64,000 nt of DNA. Origin: Lachancea kluyveri NRRL Y-12651. Taxonomy: Eukaryota; Ascomycota; Saccharomycetes; Saccharomycetales; Saccharomycetaceae. Below the pieces are notes generated by a model that worked only from the letters and a program-made list of their open reading frames with translations, had not been told where the DNA came from and did not search any database. Position 1 is the stretch's first letter. Each line of letters begins with the position of its first letter. The DNA lies in assembly GCA_000149225.2 (NCBI GenBank), contig CM000687.1, positions 887,468-951,467 of the forward strand, read 5' to 3'. The position numbers and the translations under genes are program-made. This document shows, in pieces, positions 18,152 through 27,267 of this stretch.

Positions 18152-19395
18152 TGCTCTTTCTTTTTGATGTTGTACGTTGGTATTGTTTACGTGTTTTGCA
18201 GTGGACGAAAACTCTGTTTTCTACTTTTTTCGTGGAGACTTCTAAATTCTCCTATGAAATCTGGCTGGTAATTCGTAAAATTCCCAGAATCGAGAACAAC
18301 CGTAGATTTTCCTTTGCGTAATGTACCTGGCTCCGAGACAAAGCCGTAATAAAGGACAATTTTCAGCCTCATAGAGTGAATAAGCTAGACACAGAGAAAA
18401 GTAGTGCTCAAAACAGTATATCGAGGAGCAGTAACGTCGTTATTTGCACAGCAGAGCATACGGATGTAGACACCGTACTCTGTTCCAATGTCTCTTTTGG
18501 GGGTTTGGGAGCACAACGATTTCTTATGTATAGACCCGATTGAACAGTTTCTCTTGATAGTTTCAAAAATTTAGATCTGTGGATTGGCAACATCACCCCT
18601 GATGATGTTGCCAAATTATTTGCGTCAAAGCAGATCATCAAACAATGACAGCAGCATAGCTGCGCACCTCGCCTTGATTCCCGCGACGAACGTGTGTTTT
18701 TTGTCATTCGATCACAATTTCCCGTCAGCCAAAGTTGGCAAAATAACCAATATAAACAGGGACCGTAAAGAGATGAAGTGTTCGTGCAAATTACACGTTA
18801 ATTTTATGGATTCAGGTGCTTTCATTAAACATGTGCAGTAGGAGAGGTGATTGCGAATCATCTGCGCTTGTCTTCCCCCCGTAACTTCTAGTGAGCTAGC
18901 CACACCTGCAAACCTCTTTGAGAGGTTCAATACATAAAATCACTAACTAGCCCCGGGTAAAACATCTATTTTACGGAAGCTATTCAACAAAGATGGCTAG
19001 GCCATACTTTACAGAATGCATACGCATAGATGCAAGTCTTTCAATTTCTTTTGTTCCAAGCAAAACTATTTTGGACATCCAGGAGACGAATAGCCACTTT
19101 ACCACGAGCTCGAGGGAAATGTAGCTGCCATTAAATAAGGGGAAAAAAAAACAAACGGCAGAGACGTTTTAAAAATTTTGACAAATCCTTGAATAATACG
19201 GGTCTGCCCAGAGTGTACAGTGTATATACTCTGAGTCTGTTGATCCTTTAGCTGACAGCATCGATAACACCCTCCAAATCACTATATACGAACAATGAGC
19301 TTGCTGGAAAATTTGGCATTTAACTCTTGAGTCATATTCTCTCTTACTTGACAAAGTACCAAAAAAAAAGGACATCAACGAAATTCTCAACAATA
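18152..19395. other. Long CDC11/TRP3 divergent intergenic region with a perfect hairpin
   Basis: About 1.24 kb separate the two start codons, much more than other divergent gaps in this gene-dense half. A perfect 12-bp inverted repeat with a 7-base loop lies at 18584-18614 (TTGGCAACATCA / TGATGTTGCCAA). A weaker hairpin AACCTCT-TTG-AGAGGTT lies near 18,910. Two ORFs of 85-99 codons occur, but one starts with TTG and neither is recognisable. TATATA strings occur near 19,221 and 19,283 on the TRP3 side. The snR64 homologue is not here. Confidence 0.5.
19328..19334 (+). promoter_or_regulatory. Gcn4 binding site upstream of TRP3
   Basis: TGAGTCA, an exact Gcn4 core site, lies 62 bp before the TRP3 start codon; a partial TGAGTC lies about 100 bp further upstream. 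TRP3 is under general amino-acid control by Gcn4 in S. cerevisiae. The distance to the start is short, so the site may lie close to or within the transcribed leader. The match is direct; the function is inferred from the family. Confidence 0.5.
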
Positions 19396-20868
19396 ATGAC
19401 TAGCAGTAAAAGGGTTGTCTTGATTGATAATTACGATTCTTTTACCTGGAATCTGTATGAATATTTGTGCCAAGAAGGTGCAGAAGTCCTGGTTTACCGT
19501 AACGATGAGATCACCGTCGATGAGGTTGCAGCATTGAATCCGGAAATCGTTTTTATTTCTCCAGGCCCTGGTCATCCAAAAACCGATTCTGGTATATCCA
19601 GAGAATGTATCAAATATTTCACCGGTAAGGTTCCCGTGTTTGGTGTTTGTATGGGTCAACAATGTATGTTTGACGTTTTCGGCGGTGAAGTCGCTTATGC
19701 TGGTGAGATCGTCCATGGTAAAACTTCTCCAATCTACCATGACAACAAGGGTTTTTTTAAGGGTGTTCCACAGGGTGTTGCAGTGACTAGATACCATTCC
19801 TTAGCTGGTCTAAAGTCCAGTCTACCAGATGTTCTCGAAATCACCGCAAAAACTGAAGGTGGCATCATTATGGGTGTCAGGCACAAGAAATACACCGTGG
19901 AAGGTGTCCAATTTCATCCAGAATCTATTTTAACAGAAGAGGGTCACTTAATGTTGAGAAACATTTTAAGCATCCAAGGTGGCACTTGGGAGGAGAACGA
20001 TAAATTATCCAAAAACTCCACGAAATACTTGTCTTCCAAAGGCTCTTCCATCTTGGACCAAATATATGCCAAACGTCAAAACGATGTTCAAGAGCAAGCT
20101 AGTACCCCAGGCTTTACATTGAAGGATTTAGAAACCAACTTCAAATTAGGCTTGGCACCTCCTGTTCAAAGCTTGTATGAAAAGTTGTCTTCGACTTCCG
20201 GCAAAGCCGCAGTGTTGGCCGAAGTGAAGCGTGCCTCTCCCTCAAAGGGTGATATAGACATCAGTGCTGTTGCTGCAGAACAAGGTTTGAAGTATGCCAG
20301 GGCAGGTGCTTCTGCTATTTCTGTTCTAACTGAGCCGCATTGGTTTAAAGGGAGCTTGCAAGATTTGGTTAATGTCAGAAGAGCTTTAGATTTGAGCTTT
20401 TCCGAAAATCCATCAGAAAGACCATGTGTCTTGAGAAAAGAGTTCATCTTCAGCAAGTACCAAATTTTGGAGTCTAGATTAGCTGGTGCAGACACCGTTC
20501 TATTAATTGTCAAGATGTTGTCACAGGACCTGTTACGTGACTTATACGAATATGCAACTGTGGAAATGGGCATTGAACCTCTCGTCGAAGTAAATTCGAA
20601 GGCTGAACTAGACCGTGCTCTAGAAATCAATGCTAAAATTATTGGTGTCAACAACAGAAACCTACATTCGTTTGATGTTGACTTGAACACTACCAGCTCT
20701 CTTATCCACTCAGTTCCAAAGGGTACTTTGTTGATTGCTCTATCAGGTATCACCAGTGGAAAGGACGCAGAAAAGTACAAATCTGAAGGTGTCAATGGGT
20801 TTTTAGTTGGTGAAGCCTTGATGAGGGCCAACGACGTAAACGCCTTTATTAAAGAACTTGTTCAATAG
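19396..20868 (+). CDS. TRP3: Anthranilate synthase glutaminase / indole-3-glycerol-phosphate synthase
   Basis: A bifunctional tryptophan biosynthesis enzyme of 490 residues. I use the ATG at 19396; the frame extends 23 codons upstream but homology starts only at [21 protein letters not shown]. The N-terminal glutamine amidotransferase domain has nucleophile Cys85 in [19 protein letters not shown] and the His-Glu pair in [17 protein letters not shown]. It supplies ammonia to Trp2. After a linker at about residues 200-240, the (beta/alpha)8 indole-glycerol-phosphate synthase domain shows [53 protein letters not shown] and the phosphate-binding [17 protein letters not shown]. It is convergent with SAC1, with only 79 bp between them, as on S. 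cerevisiae chromosome XI. Confidence 0.98.
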   Translation: MTSSKRVVLIDNYDSFTWNLYEYLCQEGAEVLVYRNDEITVDEVAALNPEIVFISPGPGHPKTDSGISRECIKYFTGKVPVFGVCMGQQCMFDVFGGEVAYAGEIVHGKTSPIYHDNKGFFKGVPQGVAVTRYHSLAGLKSSLPDVLEITAKTEGGIIMGVRHKKYTVEGVQFHPESILTEEGHLMLRNILSIQGGTWEENDKLSKNSTKYLSSKGSSILDQIYAKRQNDVQEQASTPGFTLKDLETNFKLGLAPPVQSLYEKLSSTSGKAAVLAEVKRASPSKGDIDISAVAAEQGLKYARAGASAISVLTEPHWFKGSLQDLVNVRRALDLSFSENPSERPCVLRKEFIFSKYQILESRLAGADTVLLIVKMLSQDLLRDLYEYATVEMGIEPLVEVNSKAELDRALEINAKIIGVNNRNLHSFDVDLNTTSSLIHSVPKGTLLIALSGITSGKDAEKYKSEGVNGFLVGEALMRANDVNAFIKELVQ

Positions 20869-20947
20869 ACAAAAACGTTAAAAAAAGAGAAATAAGATCG
20901 AAAATAAAATTACATAAAAAAAAAAGTTGTATATCTTTTTCCCCTTC

Positions 20948-22831
20948 CTAATCCCTCTTTAAAACGTTGGGCTTGGAGAACTTGGCGCTTGGAACATATT
21001 TAATACCCCTAAATTGATGTTCCTTGTCATGAGTGTGAACAGCAACCAAGAAGCCTAGATCTGCAAGTTTCGGCCAGTTCACGTACTGTTCGCCGTTTTG
21101 GAAAATAAAACGGGTTGCCAAAATCAAAACAGCTGAGGAACTAAACAAAAACGCTAGATTTTTGAAGCTTGTAAAATGTTCTTTGGGGAAAAAAATAGTT
21201 GCAGCAATGACAGTCACAGCAGCGTAAATAATGGTAGGAACAGCTTGGATTAGCAATGGTCTCCTATCAGGGAATGGTGATTGAATTGTTGTTTCGAATG
21301 GCTTGAAGTTACCTAAAAACAAATCATAACTGTCCTGTCTTGGGCCATCTGTCAGGTTGTTTTGATAGTAACGGGACAAGGAATTCATCAAATCATTCAA
21401 TGCACCAACCTTAGTACGATTACCGGTTCTCGTAAAATCAGTCTTCAAAGCACCAGTACCTGAGTACGCACAGCTGACCGCATCAGCATTATCTGCCCAA
21501 AAGTTTTGAAATTTAAACAACAATTTCTTATCATTTTCCCATATATCACCAGAGGAAATAACACCTGCTGTTTCAAACTCCTGTTGCAAAACCCAATGCG
21601 CTAAGACAGATTGAACAACATTGGTTCTGTCCAGACAATCCATACAATTGGTTCTAACTACTGATTGTTGTTTGCTGACAATTTTCTTAGTCGAACCGTT
21701 TTGGCCAATAGTTTTATGGAAAACATCTTTGCTGCTTAAGCCTAACTCTTTTAAATGGTTGATCAGCAATTTGACCCTATGCCATTGCATTTTGCGACAT
21801 TCGTGATGGAAATCAAAATAAACATAGTGGATCTTAGGATCACACAAGGAGTTGACAGCCAATTCGTAGGCTTTCTTGACGGGCACTTCATAGCCCTTTT
21901 GGTTAACAAGATTCACTAAGAAATTTTCACCATACAAAGACTTTTGCTCTTCAAAATGCTTCTTAGTCGCTTCTAGAGAAGAATTTTCACCTAAAACCAA
22001 GCTTGGTTTATATTTCAAATTATTGACCTCAGCCCAGTAGACAGGGACAGAGCCTCTTGTTTGCAAAAAAGAAAAGAAGTCGCTATCACCATTTGAGCCG
22101 TTCTGGACCAATAAGACTTGCTCAGTTTCATTGAAGTTACTGACGTTTCCTTCAGAGTCAATACCACGGCGGAAGTATCTAGTGCCTGCTCGTAATCTGC
22201 TTCTTCTTGTAATCAAACCAATGGAAATTGGTGTAGCATTAAAAACAGTGTCAATAACCTTCGCATAACCATATATCATAGGCTGAATGAAGTCACTAAC
22301 ACGTGTGTCATCAATGGAAAGTTTTTGCAAGTCTTGCGTAACGTAATGGTTCCAAAAAAAGCGTTCGTCTGCCTTTTGCCAAACCGCTTTACCGCTACCA
22401 TCATTCAGCTCTTCATTTCTTTGAACAGAGTTCGTTAAGTCGTAGGTGTATGAAAAGTACAGAGTGGAGTTGGACAAATGTGTTTCCAAAAGTGATAAGT
22501 ATTGAGACTCATCATTATCTTTCCTTAGGTCTTTGTTAACAGGTACGATCTTATGTTCTACTAACTTGAAAATGGTGTTACCGTTCAATTTACCCACATC
22601 TTCGACCCTATTGGCAATAATAGCATATTTGTTCGTTTTCAGCTTGATCACACCAACCAAAGCGGCAATCTTACGTATATCTCCACGTGCAGGGAAGTCC
22701 TGAGGTGCAGCTAGAGTGAAGTCATGTTCGTTAGGAGAAATGGATAACACCGCATCATTCTTGGTAGACGAAGATGCCAGCTTAAACAGTAACTTATCCT
22801 CAACTTGAGTAAACAACAAAGGACCGGACAT
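20948..22831 (-). CDS. SAC1: Phosphoinositide 4-phosphatase Sac1
   Basis: A 627-residue ER/Golgi membrane phosphatase that hydrolyses PI4P and other monophosphorylated phosphoinositides (S. cerevisiae Sac1 is 623 aa). The SAC domain contains the CX5R active-site loop: Cys396 and Arg402 in RTNCMDCLDRTNVVQ. FFWNHYVTQDLQ and RAGTRYFRRGIDSEGNVSNF are further family blocks. Near the C-terminus two hydrophobic segments (AVPTIIYAAVTVIAATIFF and NLAFLFSSSAVLILATRFIF) form the membrane hairpin. The protein ends in a basic tail ending VLKRD, in place of a classic KKXX signal. It is divergent from DOA1, with a 153-bp shared promoter. Confidence 0.97.
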   Translation of the reverse strand: MSGPLLFTQVEDKLLFKLASSSTKNDAVLSISPNEHDFTLAAPQDFPARGDIRKIAALVGVIKLKTNKYAIIANRVEDVGKLNGNTIFKLVEHKIVPVNKDLRKDNDESQYLSLLETHLSNSTLYFSYTYDLTNSVQRNEELNDGSGKAVWQKADERFFWNHYVTQDLQKLSIDDTRVSDFIQPMIYGYAKVIDTVFNATPISIGLITRRSRLRAGTRYFRRGIDSEGNVSNFNETEQVLLVQNGSNGDSDFFSFLQTRGSVPVYWAEVNNLKYKPSLVLGENSSLEATKKHFEEQKSLYGENFLVNLVNQKGYEVPVKKAYELAVNSLCDPKIHYVYFDFHHECRKMQWHRVKLLINHLKELGLSSKDVFHKTIGQNGSTKKIVSKQQSVVRTNCMDCLDRTNVVQSVLAHWVLQQEFETAGVISSGDIWENDKKLLFKFQNFWADNADAVSCAYSGTGALKTDFTRTGNRTKVGALNDLMNSLSRYYQNNLTDGPRQDSYDLFLGNFKPFETTIQSPFPDRRPLLIQAVPTIIYAAVTVIAATIFFPKEHFTSFKNLAFLFSSSAVLILATRFIFQNGEQYVNWPKLADLGFLVAVHTHDKEHQFRGIKYVPSAKFSKPNVLKRD

Positions 22832-22941
22832 TACTTTCTGTAAATAACCTATGCTTTTCTTTATGTGTATCGATCTACCGTTGTTGTAAGTTGCTTAACG
22901 AAGCCGGGTGTTCTCCTTTTTAAGTAATGGCTTCGGTACGG

Positions 22942-22950
22942 CGTGGCAAA
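22942..22950 (+). promoter_or_regulatory. Near-PACE (Rpn4-like) element upstream of DOA1
   Basis: CGTGGCAAA matches the Rpn4 PACE consensus GGTGGCAAA at 8 of 9 positions. It lies 35 bp before the DOA1 start in the short SAC1/DOA1 divergent promoter. DOA1 acts in the ubiquitin system, as does UBA1, which carries an exact site in this window. Because the site is so near the start codon, it could also be a chance match. Confidence 0.35.
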
Positions 22951-22984
22951 GATTTCTACAACACACAAACGAAAAACGCACAGC

Positions 22985-25120
22985 ATGTACAAATTATCTG
23001 CTGACTTGAAGGGGCATGAACAAGACGTTAAAAGTGTGGTAGCAATTAACGACAGTCAAGTTGCTAGCTGTTCTAGAGATGGTACCGTTCGTGTGTGGAG
23101 CAACAATGACGGCGTTTGGAATGGTGTTATTGCGCATAACTCTGAGAAGTTTATCAACAGTTTGTGCTATGATAAGTCGAGCCAACTGCTATTCTACGGT
23201 GGACAAGATACGTTAGTTGGAGGTATCTCCCCATTGGCTACCACAGACGAGGATCCTGTGTACATGCTAATTGGTCATAAGGGGAATGTCTGTAGTTTAA
23301 GCAGCAAGAACAACTTTGTTATCAGTAGCAGTTGGGATAAGACCGCTAAGGTTTGGCACAACGGGTCTGCAATCTATGACCTAGTAGGGCACAGTGCGTC
23401 TGTTTGGGATGCCAAATTCTTGCCGGAAAAGGATTTTTTTTTGACTGCTTCAGCAGACTGTACTATTAAGTTGTGGCATGGCAACAAACTGATCAAAACT
23501 TTCTCTGGAATTCATAAAGACGTAATAAGACATCTGGATATTTCACCAGATGGGGAAACATTTGCCAGCTGCTCCAACGATGGCACTGTTAAGATAAATG
23601 ACATGGACGGTAACATTTTAAAAACATTCACTGGTCACGAAAGCTTCGTTTACTCTGTAAAGTTTCTTCCTAACGGAGATTTGGTTAGTTGTGGGGAAGA
23701 CAGGTCTGTAAGAGTATGGAGTAAGACTGGTGCTGTAAAGCAAGTCCTTAGATTGCCTGCTGTGTCCATTTGGGACCTTGATATTCTGCCAAATGGAGAT
23801 ATTCTCGTTGGTAGTAGTGATAACATGGTTAGAATCTTTACAGTTGAAGAATCGAGGATTGCATCTAACAGCAAACTTGAAGAGCTACAGAAACAGGTTG
23901 AGAACTCCTCTATAAACTCACAAACTATGGATTTCGATGAATCTAAATTATCTCCATACGAAGTCATCTTACAGCCAGGCAAAAAGGAAGGACAGGTGGC
24001 TGTTGTAAAAGCACCATCTGGTGCCATTGAGGCACACCAATTTAGTCAAGGTCAATGGATGAAAGTTGGTGATGTTGTTGGCTCTTCCGGAAATGACCAG
24101 AAAGTAGATTTTGAAGGCAAAAATTATGACTACGTGTTTGATGTGGATATACAGGAGGGCATGCCACCATTAAAGCTACCGTTCAATGCAAACGGTAACC
24201 CTTATGAGGCAGCAGACGCTTTCTTGACCAGATACGAACTTCCAGCGGAATACAGGGAGGAGATCGTGAAGTTTATTATCAAAAATACCGGTGGTGTAAC
24301 CCTTGATCAAGGCGACGAGCCTGCTATTTCAAACGTTGAACGAAAGTCCAAAAACGCACTCAAAGTTCTTCCTGTCAAATCTTATCTATCGATTTCGAAC
24401 TTCAATCCAGATGCTATTTTCAATGGTCTTGTAAAATTGAATAGCAAAGAAAAAACTTTTGACGACACAGATTTGGCAGCAATAGGTTCTGCTCTACACA
24501 ACATCGAAGAAAGCTACGAGCTATTATTCGCAAACGCTTCTATTATCCGCTCTTCATGGTCTAACAAAGTACCTTCTTTTGACATAATGAGGTTAATCGT
24601 TCATAAGCTGCCCAATGCGGACACTATGAGTGAGTTTATTCAAGAGGGTCTCGATCCAGAAAATCCAGTATTAACCATGCTGACAATTCGTGCTTTGGTA
24701 AACTGCTTTAGTAACGAAGAATGGGGTATCAGTTTGATGTCATCGAAGGCAGTTTACGAATCCATTTTCCAAACTATAGATGCTGAATATCCAACTTGCA
24801 AACCCCAGCAGCAAAGCAACTTGGCGGTTGCAGTTGCAACTTTAATTTTGAACTACAGTGTTTTAATATTGCTAACCAACAAAATAGATATCTTCCCGAT
24901 TTTAGCAGATGTTTTGAATAATAAGTTTGGTCCTTCTGCAATGTGCCAGAATTCGGAAGAGGCCGCCTACAGATTAGTTGTCGCCTATGGTAACCTATCT
25001 ACAATCGACACATCATTAAGACAACTAGCAAGCTCTGTTGTCTGGTTGAAGCAGATCAAGAGTAAGCACGGGCACATTGTGAGGTTTCACGACTTGTTTG
25101 AAGACTTTGTTAATCTCTGA
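22985..25120 (+). CDS. DOA1: Ubiquitin-binding Cdc48 cofactor Doa1/Ufd3
   Basis: A 711-residue WD-repeat protein. I use the ATG at 22985 (MYKLSADLKGHEQDVKSV), which matches the N-terminus of S. cerevisiae Doa1; an upstream in-frame ATG 14 codons earlier seems unused. About seven WD40 repeats cover residues 1-310 (SRDGTVRVWS, SSSWDKTAKVW, TASADCTIKLW, CGEDRSVRVW). A PFU ubiquitin-binding domain follows at about 340-450 (KVDFEGKNYDYVFDVDIQEG, PLKLPFNANGNPYEAADAFL). The C-terminal PUL domain (about 460-711), an armadillo-like fold, binds Cdc48. It maintains cellular ubiquitin levels and helps degrade mitochondrial and ER clients. It is followed by YRA2 on the same strand, as in S. cerevisiae. 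Confidence 0.97.
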   Translation: MYKLSADLKGHEQDVKSVVAINDSQVASCSRDGTVRVWSNNDGVWNGVIAHNSEKFINSLCYDKSSQLLFYGGQDTLVGGISPLATTDEDPVYMLIGHKGNVCSLSSKNNFVISSSWDKTAKVWHNGSAIYDLVGHSASVWDAKFLPEKDFFLTASADCTIKLWHGNKLIKTFSGIHKDVIRHLDISPDGETFASCSNDGTVKINDMDGNILKTFTGHESFVYSVKFLPNGDLVSCGEDRSVRVWSKTGAVKQVLRLPAVSIWDLDILPNGDILVGSSDNMVRIFTVEESRIASNSKLEELQKQVENSSINSQTMDFDESKLSPYEVILQPGKKEGQVAVVKAPSGAIEAHQFSQGQWMKVGDVVGSSGNDQKVDFEGKNYDYVFDVDIQEGMPPLKLPFNANGNPYEAADAFLTRYELPAEYREEIVKFIIKNTGGVTLDQGDEPAISNVERKSKNALKVLPVKSYLSISNFNPDAIFNGLVKLNSKEKTFDDTDLAAIGSALHNIEESYELLFANASIIRSSWSNKVPSFDIMRLIVHKLPNADTMSEFIQEGLDPENPVLTMLTIRALVNCFSNEEWGISLMSSKAVYESIFQTIDAEYPTCKPQQQSNLAVAVATLILNYSVLILLTNKIDIFPILADVLNNKFGPSAMCQNSEEAAYRLVVAYGNLSTIDTSLRQLASSVVWLKQIKSKHGHIVRFHDLFEDFVNL

Positions 25121-25263
25121 GCTAAAAAAAATGTTAGAGAGTAGGGTAACTGATGTCTTAGCGTTGTTGCGAGGGTCAGTAATTTGAAGAAAAACAAGAA
25201 ACCAACTTACATAGTACAATTGAGTAATTTTATATAATAAAAGAAACATATTATAACTCAATA

Positions 25264-26013
25264 ATGTCCATGGATGAGTCTTTAGACAGTATTATTGACG
25301 ATAAGGTATGTTGTAAACCCTTTCCCCTAGCATTGCCTTTGCCATGTAAGAATGCGTTATTAACAAAACTTTAACAGCAAAAGCGTCAACCAGTCACAGT
25401 AAGTTAAAGAAATAAGCCATTTTTTTGGCTTCAAATTAAAATGAAATGAAATAAAAACCATGGTTATTAACAGCTTTGTGTATGCTAATAGCGATACCGT
25501 CGTCGTGATCTGAGAAACGGCTTGGCTCAAAGAATGGGTATAGAAGAGAGGCCCATACGTGACTACGAACCACGAGATGTCAAAAGAGGCGCCAGAGAGA
25601 ACTCTCGTCCATCTGCCCCTCCAAAAAAACGGTTGCGTATTTTGAATATACCATTGGATGCTTCTGATTATGTTATTGAAGATATGATCAAAGAACTTGG
25701 GGCGACTGTATACCAGAACATTTACGATCACGAGGATGACAGAACTGCAGTTTTTGAATTCGAGGATCCCAAACTAATGGATGAAGCAGTTGAAAAGTTG
25801 AATGGCAAAGTATTGAATGGGAATGTTCTTTCAGTTGAAATTTTCGAGTCCCAAAGACGTCCTGAGAGACGCTATCAACGTGGCCCGCGCTCACAACAAA
25901 CGCATGGCCACCAAGTGAGACCTAAAGGCTCGAGGGGCCCAAAAAGAGAAGCAGTTGGAAAACCAACCGTTGATCAGTTGGATGCTGAGTTGGATGCCTA
26001 CATGAAAGAGTAA
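25264..26013 (+). CDS. YRA2: mRNA export REF-family protein Yra2, three exons with a 21-nt micro-exon
   Basis: I read it as join(25264-25305, 25378-25398, 25492-26013), 194 residues. Exon 1 encodes MSMDESLDSIIDDK, the N-terminal REF motif. Exon 2 encodes only QKRQPVT. Exon 3 begins RYRRRDLRN. S. cerevisiae Yra2, which has no intron, reads VTRYRRRDLRN at this point, so including the micro-exon restores the match exactly and keeps frame. The RRM spans about residues 75-140 (KRLRILNIPLDASDYVIEDMI), and the C-terminal motif DQLDAELDAYMKE is the conserved REF-C box that binds Mex67/Sub2. Yra2 is the RNA-binding paralogue of the export adaptor Yra1. The gene follows DOA1 as on chromosome XI. Skipping exon 2 would also leave the frame intact. 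Confidence 0.9.
25306..25377 (+). other. YRA2 intron 1 (72 nt)
   Basis: 5' splice site GTATGT (consensus) at 25306; branch-point variant TATTAAC at 25358-25364; 3' splice site TTAACAG ending at 25377, 13 nt after the branch point. At 72 nt it is short for a yeast intron. Confidence 0.8.
25399..25491 (+). other. YRA2 intron 2 (93 nt)
   Basis: 5' splice site GTAAGT at 25399; branch-point variant TATTAAC at 25465-25471, identical to that of intron 1; 3' splice site GCTAATAG ending at 25491, 20 nt after the branch point. A CAG directly next to the branch point (25473) is too close to be used. Confidence 0.8.
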
Positions 26014-26343
26014 ATTACTAGTGCACTTGTATAAAGGATGTTTCAAAGATGGTTTCACTTCGTTTGTTCCTGTCACAAGCTTCTAAAGATGAACAGCATT
26101 TGACTCCGTCGATGTGAAGATAAGTTTATACAATACCTAATGGTAAAAAGTGGAAACGTTCCATTCTTCAAAAAAAAAAAAAAGATAGTAGAAGGCAATG
26201 TCTAATACAAGCGAATATATTCATTTTCGTGGTTTGGAAACTATACAGGTCATCAAATATGTTTATTACAGGAAGGAATGTAAACAGCAGACTTTATCTG
26301 GAATATAATATAAAGATTTTTATCATCTTACACCATTCTGCAT

Positions 26344-27267
26344 CTAGTGACCACCGCCACCGATTTCGATGGCTGGAGCACAACCCAAAGTCTTCTTCAA
26401 AGAACCGTAGATACCGAATTGTAGAGAAGTCAAAGTACCAACCATGACTAAACGTGTTGGCAAACCAGCGAAGGAGCCAACGAAACCTAGTTGTTTGGCC
26501 AATTGGGCCAACAAACCAATGGTGGATTGACCTGGTGCCTTCTTGGTCTTGTTAACCTTGGACAACAATGTGTCGGCTGGTTGAGAAACAATGGCAGCAG
26601 CCAAACCAGCGGTCAAACCGGAAAGCAAGTTAATACCAGTGGTAGAAGCGGTGGATAAGGATTCCTTTGGACCAGCCATACCGAAGTAAACTTCGGCAGC
26701 ACGCTCAAAGACCAAGAACTTGGCAATGTTGTAAGGAATTTGTTTGAACAAAATTGGAGTGAAACCGTTGTAGAAAGAACCAGCACCTTCTTCCTTTAGA
26801 ATTCTGGAGAAACCACCGACCAAACCGTTAGCAAAGGTTGGTTGAGAAACCAATCTGATTCTAGTGGCTTCCAAAGGACACAAAGCAATATCAGCAAAGA
26901 ATTCAGCAATAGCAGCAGAACCGATGTAAATAGAGTTTTTGTAGTTGACAGCTTGGTCGTAGCCCAAGACGTCAATAAACAACTTCTTAAAAACTTCGTA
27001 ACCACCAAACTTGAAAGAACCTTGCAAGGAGTAACCCAACAAAGTTGGACCGAAACCGGTCAACAAGGCACCAGCACCTTCAGAAGAGATGATTTGCTTG
27101 AAAGAGGAAATCATACCCTTGTTGTAAACGGTTGGTTCCAATTGGATTCTGGTCTTAACGACATCGATTGGGACCATGGCGGAGTGGGTGGTACCACAAC
27201 CGATGGCACCTGCCAAAGCGAACTTGGCGTAGTCGGACAAGGAGTAGTCTGGAATAGCGGCGGACAT
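26344..27267 (-). CDS. MIR1: Mitochondrial phosphate carrier Mir1
   Basis: A 307-residue inner-membrane carrier importing phosphate for ATP synthesis. The start is the ATG at 27267 ([29 protein letters not shown]), which matches S. cerevisiae Mir1; the frame is open for 41 more codons upstream without homology. The three carrier repeats have the signatures [26 protein letters not shown] and [13 protein letters not shown]. The C-terminus [20 protein letters not shown] is nearly identical to Mir1. Codon choice is strongly biased to preferred yeast codons (GGT, GCT/GCC, TTG, CCA), as expected for an abundant protein. It is convergent with YRA2. In S. cerevisiae MIR1 directly follows CDC11 on chromosome X. 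Confidence 0.98.
   Translation of the reverse strand: MSAAIPDYSLSDYAKFALAGAIGCGTTHSAMVPIDVVKTRIQLEPTVYNKGMISSFKQIISSEGAGALLTGFGPTLLGYSLQGSFKFGGYEVFKKLFIDVLGYDQAVNYKNSIYIGSAAIAEFFADIALCPLEATRIRLVSQPTFANGLVGGFSRILKEEGAGSFYNGFTPILFKQIPYNIAKFLVFERAAEVYFGMAGPKESLSTASTTGINLLSGLTAGLAAAIVSQPADTLLSKVNKTKKAPGQSTIGLLAQLAKQLGFVGSFAGLPTRLVMVGTLTSLQFGIYGSLKKTLGCAPAIEIGGGGH

Noticed and set aside
18408-18841. Overlapping opposite-strand ORFs of 85-99 codons between CDC11 and TRP3
   Set aside because: No family resemblance; one has no ATG. The region is better read as a regulatory or RNA-bearing gap.
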